In this document: in pieces, positions 35,701 through 43,762 of the stretch
How positions within the stretch are numbered: the first letter of the stretch is position 1
How the letters are laid out: every line of letters starts with the position of its first letter
Assembly (NCBI GenBank): GCA_023432225.1
Contig: JAEYUW010000033.1
Span: forward strand, 1-64,000
Origin: Verrucomicrobiota bacterium
GTDB lineage: Bacteria; Verrucomicrobiota; Verrucomicrobiia; Opitutales; Opitutaceae
Direction of reading: 5' to 3'
DNA length: 64,000 nucleotides
Position numbers and translations under genes: made by a program
The notes under the pieces: generated by a model
Database searches by the model: none
Told to the model about the DNA's origin: nothing
The model's input: only the letters and a program-made list of their open reading frames with translations

Positions 35701-36690
35701 GACTCCTCCACCACCCGCAAATACGGCGGCACGGGCCTCGGCCTCGCGATCTGCGACCGCCTCGTGCAACTGATGGGAGGCACGATCGATGTCAGCAGCA
35801 TGCTCGGCCACGGCTCGCGTTTCCGTTTCAACATCCAGACCGAAGCCGCCGAAGTGCCCAGCGGCGGACGCGTGCTGAACTTCGGCGGCGTGCCCGTGCT
35901 CGCCGTCGACGACCACGCCATCAATCGCCGTGCGCTCGAAACCTGCCTGACGCAATGGGGCTGCGTGCCGCTGCTCGCCGAGAACAGCACGCGCGCGCTC
36001 GAGATCGCGGCCGCCCGCCCGCCCGCCATCGCCATCATCGATCACGATCTCGCGGGCGAGCCCGGCGACACCCTGATCCGGCAGCTCCACGCGAAATATC
36101 CGCACCTGCCCCTCGTGTTGCTCACCGCCGCGTCGGATGGCGTGCGCCAAGGCCAAAGCAGCGAACCGTTCGTGATGCGCCTGCCCAAGCCGATCAAACC
36201 GATCTTCCTCGGCGAATGCATCGGCCGCCTCATGAAAGGCGGCGCGCTGCCGCCAACTCCGCCACCCGCGCCCGCCACGCCGCACACCGAACTCGCGCGA
36301 GAGATCCCGCTCGATATTCTCCTCGTCGAGGACAATCCCGTTAACCAGAAAGTCGCGCTCCACCTGCTCACACGCCTCGGCTACCGCGCCGACGCCGTCA
36401 GCAACGGCCTCGAAGCCGTGCGCGCCGCCGAGCAGCGCGACTACGATCTGATTTTCATGGACGTCCAGATGCCCGAGATGGACGGCCTCGCGGCTACGCG
36501 CGAAATCCGCACGCGTCTGCCCCACCCACGCCAGCCCACGATTGTCGCGCTCACCGCCAACGCCGTCCAAGGCGACCGCGAGCGCTGCCTCGCCGCCGGC
36601 ATGGACGACTATCTGCCCAAGCCCGTGAAGCTCGACGAACTCCACGGCATGGTCCGGAAATACTTCGGCGCGCCGCGCGCCAGCAGCTGA
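32755..36690 (+). CDS. Hybrid histidine kinase: membrane domain, CHASE-like, PAS x2, two receivers
   Basis: A 1311-residue sensor kinase. About seven N-terminal membrane segments (1-240) precede an extracytoplasmic CHASE-like domain (about 245-475, with FPAYRSISWVDANFRTRWFW) and another helix near 476-498. Two PAS domains follow (about 535-785). HisKA has H810 in SMSHEIRTPMNGVIGM. The HATPase has NLVNNAVKFT, DTGIGIP and GGTGLGLAI. Receiver 1 (about 1045-1155) has a D1096/D1098 acidic pair and lacks the usual LMDxxMP motif, so its phosphorylation is uncertain. Receiver 2 (about 1180-1300) is canonical, with D1236 in LIFMDVQMPEMDG. There is no adjacent response regulator, so the phosphate probably goes to a separate Hpt protein. 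Confidence 0.93.
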   Translation: MSKGTSTTLLRNLHLLPFFAVAVLGALALIGWWTNQVNWVQPRAYDVPLPANAAFCFLALGLTPLLCTLLPGRRVSAVPAFAATALAILALLSAQLHWWPGVADLLVRHDQLIEGAGIGRIPTLMAGMLVAAGALLAWLASEHTDPRRPLLLALVGSLACAYGFTAVLSSRIGLSRLDFWINHAQIGPQAAIALQLLGVALVLLAARDAADTAGESGPRWLWLPVVTVSTTITILFWVSLREREIAYLNNTTQLTLNTVASAFKAETEVQINNLRRMAERWTDSGGTPLASWEKDARAHAQDFPAYRSISWVDANFRTRWFWPREGNEDAASFDHRQDPLRLHALTSARETLAFALAAPIVSPVQPPSLAVYATVLSNGTFDGFIVGEMTLPKLFDAIDDRLNLSSRYEFDARFINSHAADPKARDVAVFHSADRETGANERLRQSATFNLLGQRVVLELVPRPEFIAPNRQFLPEVALLSGLGVSVLLGLVVNLAQSARNRQRAAESTSEQLRSENEERRRIEARLKVTDERLNLALEATHIGVIEWNLNDGRAIYSTGFWTSLGYDAAFMPAMQETLLKLIHPDDLKGYHASLDAHLGGKADLFECEFRIRHQNGEWQWLALRAKCVGTDRIGRPLRMAGTCQNITSRKHQQEALRASQAATRKLSLVASRTDNAVVITRADGRVEWVNESFSRLAEHTLEDIGGRPFVELLSSPEDDLTAVERVTRAFARREAMTTDVIHHARSGRRYHVHLELQPVLNDEGAVENFIVIETDITSRVEVEQQLRRAKAEADSASRAKSEFLASMSHEIRTPMNGVIGMTSLLMETPLTPEQRDYVQTIRTSGDALLSIINEILDFSKIESGRMELERHPFELSQCVEETIDIFALQAAAKGIELAYVIDAAVPAWIVGDITRLRQVLVNLVNNAVKFTPSGFITIEVTLGAPTDETTGACLVDFAVTDTGIGIPADRQSALFKPFSQVDSSTTRKYGGTGLGLAICDRLVQLMGGTIDVSSMLGHGSRFRFNIQTEAAEVPSGGRVLNFGGVPVLAVDDHAINRRALETCLTQWGCVPLLAENSTRALEIAAARPPAIAIIDHDLAGEPGDTLIRQLHAKYPHLPLVLLTAASDGVRQGQSSEPFVMRLPKPIKPIFLGECIGRLMKGGALPPTPPPAPATPHTELAREIPLDILLVEDNPVNQKVALHLLTRLGYRADAVSNGLEAVRAAEQRDYDLIFMDVQMPEMDGLAATREIRTRLPHPRQPTIVALTANAVQGDRERCLAAGMDDYLPKPVKLDELHGMVRKYFGAPRASS

Positions 36691-36708
36691 GCCGCCGACG
36701 GCACACGC

Positions 36709-36843
36709 GTAGCGGGATGCGGCAGAATTTCGTCGCCCGCCCCGCCAGCGCGCGTCCCTCCGCTCCACGCCGTGAATGCGCCGCGTCGAAGCGGCTCAAG
36801 TGCCGTCACCCCGCGATCAGTTTTGCGTAATACGCAAAACTAC
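36709..36843. repeat. GTAG...CTAC bounded element with a 10-bp palindrome
   Basis: GTAG at 36709-36712 and CTAC at 36840-36843 enclose the gap between two convergent genes. At the right end lies AGTTTTGCGT-AAT-ACGCAAAACT (36819-36841), a perfect 10-bp stem. It is well placed to act as a bidirectional terminator. The left end (GTAGCGGGATGCGG) resembles the element at 44353-44420. Confidence 0.65.
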
Positions 36844-36858
36844 GCCGCCGCACGCGGC

Positions 36859-38154
36859 CTACAGCCACTGCATCAACTCCCGCATCTCGCCCGCGTGCGC
36901 GGGCTCCTCGGCGAGATTGCGCAGCTCGAGCGGATCGCGCTCCAAATCGAAAAACAGCCACGGCACCTCGCGCCCGCCGTCGGCGACGCGCAGCACGAGC
37001 TTGTGTTTGGCCGTGCGAAATCCGCGCCACGCGTGCGGACATTGCAACGGGATCTCGGTCGCGCTGGGCATCGAGATCGCGGCGCTGTCGCGCTTGCAGA
37101 TCCACTCCCGCCCCTCCGCCCAGTGCACCGCCATGTGCGGCAAGTCCACCAAACTCACGGGAGCGGCATCGATTCGTCCGCGGTTCTCCGTCCTGAGTCC
37201 ACGAATCAACAGCGGCACGCGCACACTCTCCTCGTGCGGCCACGCCTTGCGGAACAACCCATGGCTCCCGTGCATGTCGCCATGCACCGACGTGAACGCC
37301 ACGATGGTTTCGCTCAGATCGATTTCCGCCAGCAACCGCCCGATCGCGCGATCCGTCGCTTCCACGTGAGCGTAGTAACCCGCGAGTTCGTCGCGCGCCT
37401 TTTTCTCCGCGTCGCCGCCGAGCGGCACATTGGCGCGGAGTTTCAGCTCTCCCGGCCGCGGCTCGTGCACATGCGGCACCGGCGCGTGATACGGCGGGTG
37501 CGGCGCCTCCAGACTCACGACGCAAAATTTCGGTGCGCTGTGCGGTTCGCGCAGCCAATCCGCCGCCCGCTGCACGAGCACGTCAGCCTGATAACCTTTG
37601 AACTTTCTCGGCTCCGCGATCCGCGTGCCGTGCAGCCACGGATCGTTCAGCAAAAATCCGCCTTCGAAACCTTCCCACACCGCGAAGCTCCCGCGTCGCT
37701 CCGGCGGCACGATCTGCCGCGCATGCGCCTCGCCCACGAACGGCGCCGTGCGATCGCGCGGCGCGAGGTGCCACTTGCCGAACCACGCCGTCGCATAGCC
37801 GCGATCGCCGAGTGCATGCGCCACGGTGCGCCCCGCCTGTAGCGGCGGTCTATGACCGCCGTGCCCGGCCGGATCGCCCTCCGACGCCTCGCGGTAAACC
37901 GGCAGCGGGTCCCAATACGAGCTCACGCCATTCTCCGGGCACAACCGCCCCGTCAACAGCGCCGCGCGCGCCTGCGGCCCGAGCGGATGCGGCGTCACCG
38001 CCTGCGTGAAATTCACCGCCTCACTCGCCAGCCCGTCGACCCACGGCGTGCGCGCGTTCGCATCGCCGGCGTAGCCGCAGGCCTGCGCCCGCCATTGCGT
38101 GGTCACGATCCAGAGAATGTTCGGCTGTTTCGCCACGCCACGAAACTTGGCCAT
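36859..38154 (-). CDS. Sulfatase-family protein lacking catalytic residues (probable pseudoenzyme)
   Basis: A 431-residue homologue of the sulfatase/alkaline phosphatase superfamily. Family landmarks are intact: the start PNILWIVTTQWRAQACGYAG, RAALLTGRLCPENGV, ATAWFGKWHLAP and GDMHGSHGLFRKAWPHEESV. Active-site residues are changed. The first metal-binding Asp (TDQWR) is T19. The CxPxR sequence that is converted to formylglycine reads GPQAR, with G59 at the cysteine position. The SDHG metal ligand is V290 in TSVHGD. A REP-like repeat (37837-37861) is translated within it as GGHRPPLQ, just before TVAHALGDRGY. The frame is open, so it may encode a non-catalytic protein. No anaerobic maturase or sulfatase neighbours are present. 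Confidence 0.85.
   Translation of the reverse strand: MAKFRGVAKQPNILWIVTTQWRAQACGYAGDANARTPWVDGLASEAVNFTQAVTPHPLGPQARAALLTGRLCPENGVSSYWDPLPVYREASEGDPAGHGGHRPPLQAGRTVAHALGDRGYATAWFGKWHLAPRDRTAPFVGEAHARQIVPPERRGSFAVWEGFEGGFLLNDPWLHGTRIAEPRKFKGYQADVLVQRAADWLREPHSAPKFCVVSLEAPHPPYHAPVPHVHEPRPGELKLRANVPLGGDAEKKARDELAGYYAHVEATDRAIGRLLAEIDLSETIVAFTSVHGDMHGSHGLFRKAWPHEESVRVPLLIRGLRTENRGRIDAAPVSLVDLPHMAVHWAEGREWICKRDSAAISMPSATEIPLQCPHAWRGFRTAKHKLVLRVADGGREVPWLFFDLERDPLELRNLAEEPAHAGEMRELMQWL
37837..37861. repeat. REP-like element inside the sulfatase-like gene
   Basis: CTGTAG followed by the GGCGGTC-TAT-GACCGCC hairpin (37844-37860), the same sequence as the left halves at 13074 and, with one change, 25932. 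It lies in frame within the coding region and adds GGHRPPLQ to the protein. Confidence 0.85.
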
Positions 38155-38254
38155 AAAACGCGCAAAAGGCGCACAAAAACGTATCCGGCTCGCGAATCAC
38201 GATTGAGCAGAAGTGCCGCAAACACTCTAGTGGCGCGCACGCTCCACATCCGCG

Positions 38255-38671
38255 ATGGAAAATCCTTTGGAACTCTCGCCCCGCCCACGCGCGCTTAGGA
38301 ATCTAGGATGGACGCTGGTCGGCTTGGGCGCGCTGTCATTTCTGAATTTGATCTACGACCTGCTGGCTGGGAATCAGATCACAATCGACGTAGGGATCGT
38401 CCTTCTCCCGTGCGCAGGGTTCGGATTACTTGAAGGCCGCAATGGCTGGCGGATATTCTGCCTAGTTGGCGCGTGCGTTATGTTTCTGTTCCTCGCGCTG
38501 ATGACGGCCGCGTTATTTTTTCAGCCGCTACCGGACTGGACTTCATGGACGATTGTTTTGCTGTTCGGCCTTAGCGCCGCCGGAATCGCCTGGTGGACCA
38601 TCCACGTCGTCTTGCGGCCCGATGTCCGGAATTATTGCGCCGCAAGAGCCATGCTCCGTCAACGCCGGTGA
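38255..38671 (+). CDS. Small membrane protein of unknown function
   Basis: A 138-residue protein with about four hydrophobic segments (LGWTLVGLGALSFLNLIYDL, IDVGIVLLPCAGFGLL, FCLVGACVMFLFLALMTAAL, WTIVLLFGLSAAGIAWWTIH). No family was recognised. Its composition is less GC-rich than its neighbours, which may mean a later origin. It stands between the sulfatase-like gene and the asparaginase-like gene. Confidence 0.6.
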   Translation: MENPLELSPRPRALRNLGWTLVGLGALSFLNLIYDLLAGNQITIDVGIVLLPCAGFGLLEGRNGWRIFCLVGACVMFLFLALMTAALFFQPLPDWTSWTIVLLFGLSAAGIAWWTIHVVLRPDVRNYCAARAMLRQRR

Positions 38672-38749
38672 CCCCATCGTGTGTGCTCCGCGCCCGACCA
38701 CTCGCACTTTTTGTGGCCATCGCCGCGTTTCTCGCTCAACTCTCCGCCC

Positions 38750-39235
38750 ATGCGTCTCCGTGTCATCACCGCCGGTGGAACCATCGACAAGGTCTACTTC
38801 GACGCCGCCAGCACCTACGAGGTCGGCGAGCCGCAGATCGGGCCGTTGCTGCGCGACTCGAACGTCACGTTCGACTTCGTCGTCGAGTCCGTCCTGCAGA
38901 AGGACAGCCTCGCGATGACCGACGACGACCGCGCGCTCATCCGCAGCCGCGTCGAAGCGGCGCCGGAAAATCTGATCCTGATCACGCACGGCACCGACAC
39001 GATGACGACAACCGCCGCGAAGCTCCAAGGCATCGCCGGCAAGACGATCGTCTTCACCGGCGCCATGCAGCCCGCCCGCTTCCGCGACAGCGACGCGGTG
39101 TTCAATGTCGGTTGCGCCATTGGAGCCATGCAAGTGCTCCCGCCAGGCGTTTACATCGCGATGAACGGCGTCGTGTCGCCCGCCGATAAGGTGAAAAAGA
39201 ACCGTGCTGCCAGCCGGTTTGAGCCACAGGCCTGA
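38750..39235 (+). CDS. Single-domain asparaginase-family protein
   Basis: A 161-residue protein that covers only the N-terminal domain of type I/II L-asparaginases. The catalytic threonine region is VITAGGTIDKVYF and the second catalytic pair is ILITHGTDTM (T and D in TDTM). Full enzymes have a second domain of about 130 residues that contributes to the dimeric active site. It is absent here, and the gene ends with its own stop, not in a frameshift. Short asparaginase-domain proteins of this length are a recurrent bacterial type of unknown activity. ATG 38750 (MRLRVITAGGTID) matches the family start. Confidence 0.88.
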   Translation: MRLRVITAGGTIDKVYFDAASTYEVGEPQIGPLLRDSNVTFDFVVESVLQKDSLAMTDDDRALIRSRVEAAPENLILITHGTDTMTTTAAKLQGIAGKTIVFTGAMQPARFRDSDAVFNVGCAIGAMQVLPPGVYIAMNGVVSPADKVKKNRAASRFEPQA

Positions 39236-39315
39236 ACGGCCCTAGCCGGCCGACTCCGCGCCCCCCAAGCCGGCCCAAGTGCGTCCCTCAAACCGCCCGC
39301 CCCCGGGGAATCCCC

Positions 39316-39342
39316 TAAAGTTCGCCGCCGTCGCGCCGAACG
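39316..39342 (+). promoter_or_regulatory. Predicted sigma-28 (FliA) promoter upstream of cheD
   Basis: TAAAGTTC (39316-39323), an 11-nt spacer, then GCCGAACG (39335-39342). The sigma-28 consensus is TAAAGTTT-N11-GCCGATAA, so 13 of 16 consensus positions match with the correct spacing. It lies about 93 bp before the cheD ATG, and a chemotaxis gene is a typical target. Confidence 0.7.
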
Positions 39343-39435
39343 TCAGGGATGCCGGCGTTATCTCCGGCAATAATGCTTTTTCCCCCGTCCAACACGCCCG
39401 CAAGCCGCCTCTTTCGCGACCTGCCTGCCTGAGTC

Positions 39436-39960
39436 ATGGCTGGTTCACCTACCATTGCCTCGCTCTTTGCCCAGCGCGTCGTCATCGGCGTCGGGGACCT
39501 CGCCGTATCCAACAACACGCAGGTCATCCTAAGCACTTACGCGCTCGGTTCCTGCATCGGCGTCATCGCCTACGATCCCGTCGTCAAGGCGGCCGGCATC
39601 CTGCACCTGATGCTGCCGGAATCGTCGATCTCGCCCGACAAGGCAGCGCGTCAGCCAGCCATGTTCGCCGACACTGGCCTGCCGGCGTTCTTCAAGGCGC
39701 TCACCGGCCTCCGCGCCGAACGCTCGCGCCTGCGCCTCTTCGTCGCCGGCGGCGCCAGCGTCATCGCGGGCACTGATCCCTTCCGCATCGGCGAACGAAA
39801 TAGTCGCGCGACGCTCGATTATCTTTCCCGCCAAGGCTACACCGTGCGCCGCACCGAAGTAGGCGGTAACATCAACCGCACCATTCACCTCGAGGTGAAC
39901 ACCGGCGCGGTGACGTTGAAGACGCCCATCGAGACCACGCAGCACTCGCTGACGGCCTAG
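39436..39960 (+). CDS. cheD: Chemoreceptor glutamine deamidase CheD
   Basis: A 174-residue deamidase that converts glutamines of chemoreceptors to glutamate and can interact with CheC. Family motifs are present: ILSTYALGSCIGV with nucleophile C40, AAGILHLMLPES with H57, the FVAGGASV segment, and GGNINRTIHLEVNTGAV near the end. No other chemotaxis gene is in the window, so it is an orphan. A sigma-28-like promoter lies upstream (39316-39342), which ties it to the motility regulon. Confidence 0.93.
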   Translation: MAGSPTIASLFAQRVVIGVGDLAVSNNTQVILSTYALGSCIGVIAYDPVVKAAGILHLMLPESSISPDKAARQPAMFADTGLPAFFKALTGLRAERSRLRLFVAGGASVIAGTDPFRIGERNSRATLDYLSRQGYTVRRTEVGGNINRTIHLEVNTGAVTLKTPIETTQHSLTA

Positions 39961-40068
39961 CGCTGGCCAGCTTCTGCTTGGCGCACGTGCGGTGCCATTG
40001 GTCGAGCGCGCGTCAGCATCCGTCGCGGTGGATTTGCCCGGTGTGCCTCGGCCTGCTTGGGTCACGGT

Positions 40069-41544
40069 ATGCGTTCGTTACCCGTGCTCCTGGCGTGCGC
40101 GCTTCTGCCTGCGCTCTCTCTTCTGGCCCAACCCGCCGCCTCCGATCCCATCGTAGGCAAATGGCTCGGCACCGTCGGCGATGCCGGCGTGAACAACGTC
40201 TCCGCACTCGGCCTCGAGTTTCGCCGCGACGCCGCCGGCGCGCTTTCCTTCGCGCTCACGCTCGAACAGCTCAACCTCTACGGCCAAGCGATCCCCGAGA
40301 CCATCACCTCACAAGGTCAACGCTACTCGTGCGGCACGTTCGATCTCGAACTCAAGGACGGACAACTCACCGGCACCTTCGGCGCGAACAAACGCCCGGT
40401 CACGCTCGCGCGCGTCGCCCAGCTTCCCACCGACGTCCCGCTGCCCACTGACCTGCCCGCCGCGCCGGCCCCGAAATGGCAAACGCAACTCGGCGGCTCG
40501 CTGCACGCCAGCCCCGCCGTGCACGGCGATCGCGTTTATCTCGGCACCACGAGCGGCGTGTTCGTCGCCGTGAAAATCGCCGATGGCTCCCTCGCGTGGA
40601 GCTTCCCCGCGGGTCGCCCGATTTTCGGCGAGGCGCTCGCAACGGACGACGCGGTCTTCTTCGTCTGCGACAACGGCTACCTCTTCAAACTCGCGCGCGC
40701 CGACGGCAAGGAACTCTGGCGCTACGATCTCGGCGACGCCCGCGTCTCACGCATCCTCCCCGACCCCGTGCAGCAATCCGAAGACGGCTTCGATCACCGC
40801 GCGCCGCGCCCGGTGCTCGCCGACGGCGTGCTCTATGTCGGCGCAGGCGATGGCGGTTTTCACGCCGTGCGCGCCGACACCGGCGAGCGCGTATGGCGCG
40901 TGCAGTCCAAGGGCGCGATCCGCACCGATGCGATCGCGCGCGGCCCGCACGTTTTCTACAGCACCATCGGCGGCCTCATCGTCGCCGCCGAGCGCTCGAC
41001 CGGCCAATCGGTATGGGAGGTCAAGTCCTCCGCGCCCGTGACCAGTTCGCCGGTATTCATCGGCGACAAACTCGTCATCGGCGGACGCGACAGCGTGCTG
41101 CAAGCACTCGATCCCGCCTCCGGCGCGCAACTCTGGAAGCTCGGCTTCTGGGGCTCGTGGGTCGAATCGACCGCAGTGCCTGCGCCCGAAAACAACGGCG
41201 TCGCCTACATCGGCTCTTCCGATCTCCGCCGCGTCACCTGCTTCGACGCCGCCTCTGGCCGCATCCTCTGGCGCACCGACGTGTTCGGCAGCTCCTGGGG
41301 CCGCCCCCTCGTTACCGAAAAATTCGTCTACGTCGCGCTCTGCGCCGAGGAACCTTATCCGATTCGCCATCAAGGCGGACTCGCTGCGCTCGACCGCGCC
41401 ACGGGCAAACTCGCGTGGCGCCTCGCCGCCCCCAATCCCGCCGGCACCTACAGCGCAGGATTCACCGGCTCACCCGCGCGCGCCGGCAACCTGCTCATCA
41501 TCGGCGGCCTCAACGGCACACTCTACGCGTTTCCGCTCGAGTAA
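40069..41544 (+). CDS. Exported PQQ-like beta-propeller protein
   Basis: A 491-residue periplasmic protein. Signal peptide MRSLPVLLACALLPALSLLA. An N-terminal domain (about 20-125) precedes a WD/PQQ-like propeller with recurring strands such as GDRVYLGTTSGVFVAV, DNGYLFKLARADGKELWRYD and ADGVLYVGAGDGGFHAVRAD. It resembles BamB-like and PQQ-binding-like propellers but has no methanol dehydrogenase active-site residues. A role in envelope protein assembly or as a scaffold is possible. ATG 40069 starts the signal peptide; the ATG at 40057 is only four codons earlier. Confidence 0.85.
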   Translation: MRSLPVLLACALLPALSLLAQPAASDPIVGKWLGTVGDAGVNNVSALGLEFRRDAAGALSFALTLEQLNLYGQAIPETITSQGQRYSCGTFDLELKDGQLTGTFGANKRPVTLARVAQLPTDVPLPTDLPAAPAPKWQTQLGGSLHASPAVHGDRVYLGTTSGVFVAVKIADGSLAWSFPAGRPIFGEALATDDAVFFVCDNGYLFKLARADGKELWRYDLGDARVSRILPDPVQQSEDGFDHRAPRPVLADGVLYVGAGDGGFHAVRADTGERVWRVQSKGAIRTDAIARGPHVFYSTIGGLIVAAERSTGQSVWEVKSSAPVTSSPVFIGDKLVIGGRDSVLQALDPASGAQLWKLGFWGSWVESTAVPAPENNGVAYIGSSDLRRVTCFDAASGRILWRTDVFGSSWGRPLVTEKFVYVALCAEEPYPIRHQGGLAALDRATGKLAWRLAAPNPAGTYSAGFTGSPARAGNLLIIGGLNGTLYAFPLE

Positions 41545-41550
41545 CTGTCC

Positions 41551-41642
41551 GCGAGGTGGAACGCGTTGACCCCAACGCGTTCCAGGCTTTTCGCCGCCGC
41601 ACGCGTGCCCGGGCGCATTGAGGTCAATGCGCTCCACCTCGC
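41551..41642. repeat. Paired hairpins bounded by GAGGTGG/CCACCTC
   Basis: The outer arms are inverted near-copies (41551-41571 and 41622-41642). The left one folds into a perfect 12-bp stem, TGGAACGCGTTG (41557) to CAACGCGTTCCA (41584). The right one folds as GCGCATTG-AGGT-CAATGCGC (41613-41632). The flank matches the element at 26692-26750. Confidence 0.8.
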
Positions 41643-41805
41643 GTGCCATCTATCGGACGCTCGCGCCCGCTCCGGGCAGCGATCGCCGCCAACAAACCGG
41701 CGCCGGTTGCTCGCCCACCGCCGGGCAACATTCGGCTTGGCAGCCGCGCGGCAGCGAGCTTTGGTCGCGGCAATCTTGCGCGCTGGGCCCGCGCAATCCC
41801 TCCCC

Positions 41806-42576
41806 ATGATTGCATCTTTCGCCCCCATCCGGCGGCTGATGCGGACGTTTGCTCCGCTCGCTGCCTCCCTCCTGCTGGCTCTCGCCTTTTCCGGCTGCGC
41901 CACCACCCAGGTCACCTACAAGACTTTGAGCGATGCCCCGCAACGCGTCGCTGCGCTCAAGCCGCAGATCGCTCCGTTGCACGTCGAGGTCTTCGAACTC
42001 AGCGCCGGCGGTGTTTCCGAAAAGCGCGACGACTGGACGCAACAAGTCACCACGCACATGCCGCCCGTGCTCGCCGAGGCGACCGGCTACCGCGCGGTGC
42101 CGACACTGACTGCGGAACAGAAAGCCGCCTGCGAAGCCGAGATGGCGGAGGTCGTCGGCATGCTGCAGATCATCACGCTGAACCATCTGACTCACTTAAT
42201 GGGGCCCGCCGAGCTCCAGTCGCAATCGCGCCCGCTTACCTACAACGTCGGCCGCATCGACAAGCTCCTCGATGCCCTGCAAACCGACAGCCTGCTCGTG
42301 ACCTTCGTGCGCGACGAATACTCCACCGGCGGACGCAAGGCGCTCATGGCCCTCGGCTTTCTCGTCGGCGGCGCCACGGGCGTTTTCATTGTGCCGCGCG
42401 GCGGTATCACCGTGAACGCAGCCGCGCTCGTCGAACGCGATGGCACCGTCGTCTGGTTCAACTACGCCGGCAGCGGCGGCGACATGCGCACACCCGAAGG
42501 CGCGCAGGCCACCGCCAAACTCCTGCTGGCGGGATTGCCCGGCGCGAAGACGACCACCACGCCCACCGCTCGCTGA
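41806..42576 (+). CDS. Lipoprotein of unknown function
   Basis: A 256-residue lipoprotein with a lipobox FSGCATT. The mature region has no recognised domain. It contains FELSAGGVSEKRDDWTQQ near its start, two long helical stretches, and a glycine-rich hydrophobic segment (ALGFLVGGATGVFIVPRGG). The protein ends with a Thr-rich tail. ATG 41806 gives a slightly long n-region; ATG 41839 (MRTFAPLAASLLL) would give a more usual lipoprotein signal. It is followed 4 bp later by the M48 protease and another lipoprotein, so the three probably form an envelope unit. Confidence 0.8.
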   Translation: MIASFAPIRRLMRTFAPLAASLLLALAFSGCATTQVTYKTLSDAPQRVAALKPQIAPLHVEVFELSAGGVSEKRDDWTQQVTTHMPPVLAEATGYRAVPTLTAEQKAACEAEMAEVVGMLQIITLNHLTHLMGPAELQSQSRPLTYNVGRIDKLLDALQTDSLLVTFVRDEYSTGGRKALMALGFLVGGATGVFIVPRGGITVNAAALVERDGTVVWFNYAGSGGDMRTPEGAQATAKLLLAGLPGAKTTTTPTAR

Positions 42577-42580
42577 CACG

Positions 42581-43762
42581 ATGGTCGGCATGAAAACCGC
42601 CGCCCGGTTCGCCGCGCTCGTCGCCGCCGCGCCGTGGCTCGCGCTCTCCACGGGCTGCGAGAGCACCAACATTGCGCCAATCGCCGGCACGAACACCGTG
42701 CTGGAGCAGGACGAACAGCGCCTCTGGCTCCGCGCCGGTGAAGAGCAGGCCGCGATCGAACGCAGCGGCCTGCTGCTCGATGCGCCCGCGCTCGATGCTT
42801 ACCTCAATGGCATCGTCGAGCGCCTGCACCCCGACCCGCTCCCGGGCGGCGCGCGCTTTCGCGTGCGCGTGCTCGTCGACCCGACGCTCAACGCCTTCGC
42901 CATGCCCACCGGCGCGCTCTACATTCACACGGGGATGCTGGCGCACATGGAAAACGAAGCTCAGCTCGCCACGGTGCTCGCGCACGAACTCACGCACACC
43001 ACGCACCGGCACGCCGTGAAAGGATTCCGCAGCGTAAAGAACAAGAGCGCGGTCCTAGCCACGTTCGTGATCGGCACGAGTGGCCTCGGCAGCTTGATCG
43101 GCGGCATCGGCGCGCTCGCCGCCGTCTCCGGCTATTCGCAGGACCTCGAGCGCGAAGCCGATCGCGTGGGCTTCAACCACATCGTCGCCGCGGGCTACGA
43201 TCCGCGCGAAAGCACGAAAGTGTTCCGCTCCATCCTCGCCGAAGCCAAGCGCACGAAATTGAAGGAGCCGTTTTTCTTCGGCAGCCATCCGCGGCTGCAG
43301 GAGCGCATCGACAATTTCACAGAGTTCGTCGCGGCCCTGCCTCCCGCCAAGCTGCAAGGCCGCGTGGAAACCGACGCCTTCAACGCCGCCGTCGATCCCG
43401 CCCTCGCCCGCAACATCGCCGCCGATCTGCAAGCCGGCGATTTCGACGGCGCACGCGACAGCGCCCAGCGTTATCTGACCCGCCATCCGGACGCGCCCGC
43501 CATCGAGTTCCTCCTCGCCGAGTCGCACCGCAAACGCAACGAGCCCGCCGCCACGGCCACCGCTCGCGAGCTCTACGTGAAACTGATCGCCCGCCATCCG
43601 GAATTTCCGGACGCCCACCGCAGTCTCGGTCTCGTGCTGTTGAAGGACGGCAAGAAAACCGAAGCTTCTGCCGCCTTTCGTCGTTACCTCGAACTCAATC
43701 CTCAGGCGCCGGACCGCGCCTACGTCGAAGCCTTCATTTCCCAATGCGAAGCAAAATCCTGA
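42581..43762 (+). CDS. M48-family metalloprotease with TPR-like C-terminus
   Basis: A 393-residue lipoprotein-like protease (LALSTGC lipobox). The HEXXH zinc site is LAHELTH (H135, E136, H139), with the third ligand in LEREADRVGF. The N-terminal part has NAFAMPTGALYIHTGMLAHM, typical of BepA/LoiP-like proteases. The C-terminal 110 residues form tetratricopeptide-like repeats. Such proteins degrade or assist outer membrane proteins. The gene overlaps the next lipoprotein by 19 bp. Confidence 0.93.
   Translation: MVGMKTAARFAALVAAAPWLALSTGCESTNIAPIAGTNTVLEQDEQRLWLRAGEEQAAIERSGLLLDAPALDAYLNGIVERLHPDPLPGGARFRVRVLVDPTLNAFAMPTGALYIHTGMLAHMENEAQLATVLAHELTHTTHRHAVKGFRSVKNKSAVLATFVIGTSGLGSLIGGIGALAAVSGYSQDLEREADRVGFNHIVAAGYDPRESTKVFRSILAEAKRTKLKEPFFFGSHPRLQERIDNFTEFVAALPPAKLQGRVETDAFNAAVDPALARNIAADLQAGDFDGARDSAQRYLTRHPDAPAIEFLLAESHRKRNEPAATATARELYVKLIARHPEFPDAHRSLGLVLLKDGKKTEASAAFRRYLELNPQAPDRAYVEAFISQCEAKS

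Noticed and set aside
34444..36768. A 774-residue open frame on the minus strand opposite the large hybrid kinase
   Set aside because: It is antisense to a gene with intact PAS, HisKA, HATPase and receiver motifs, and it has no recognisable family.
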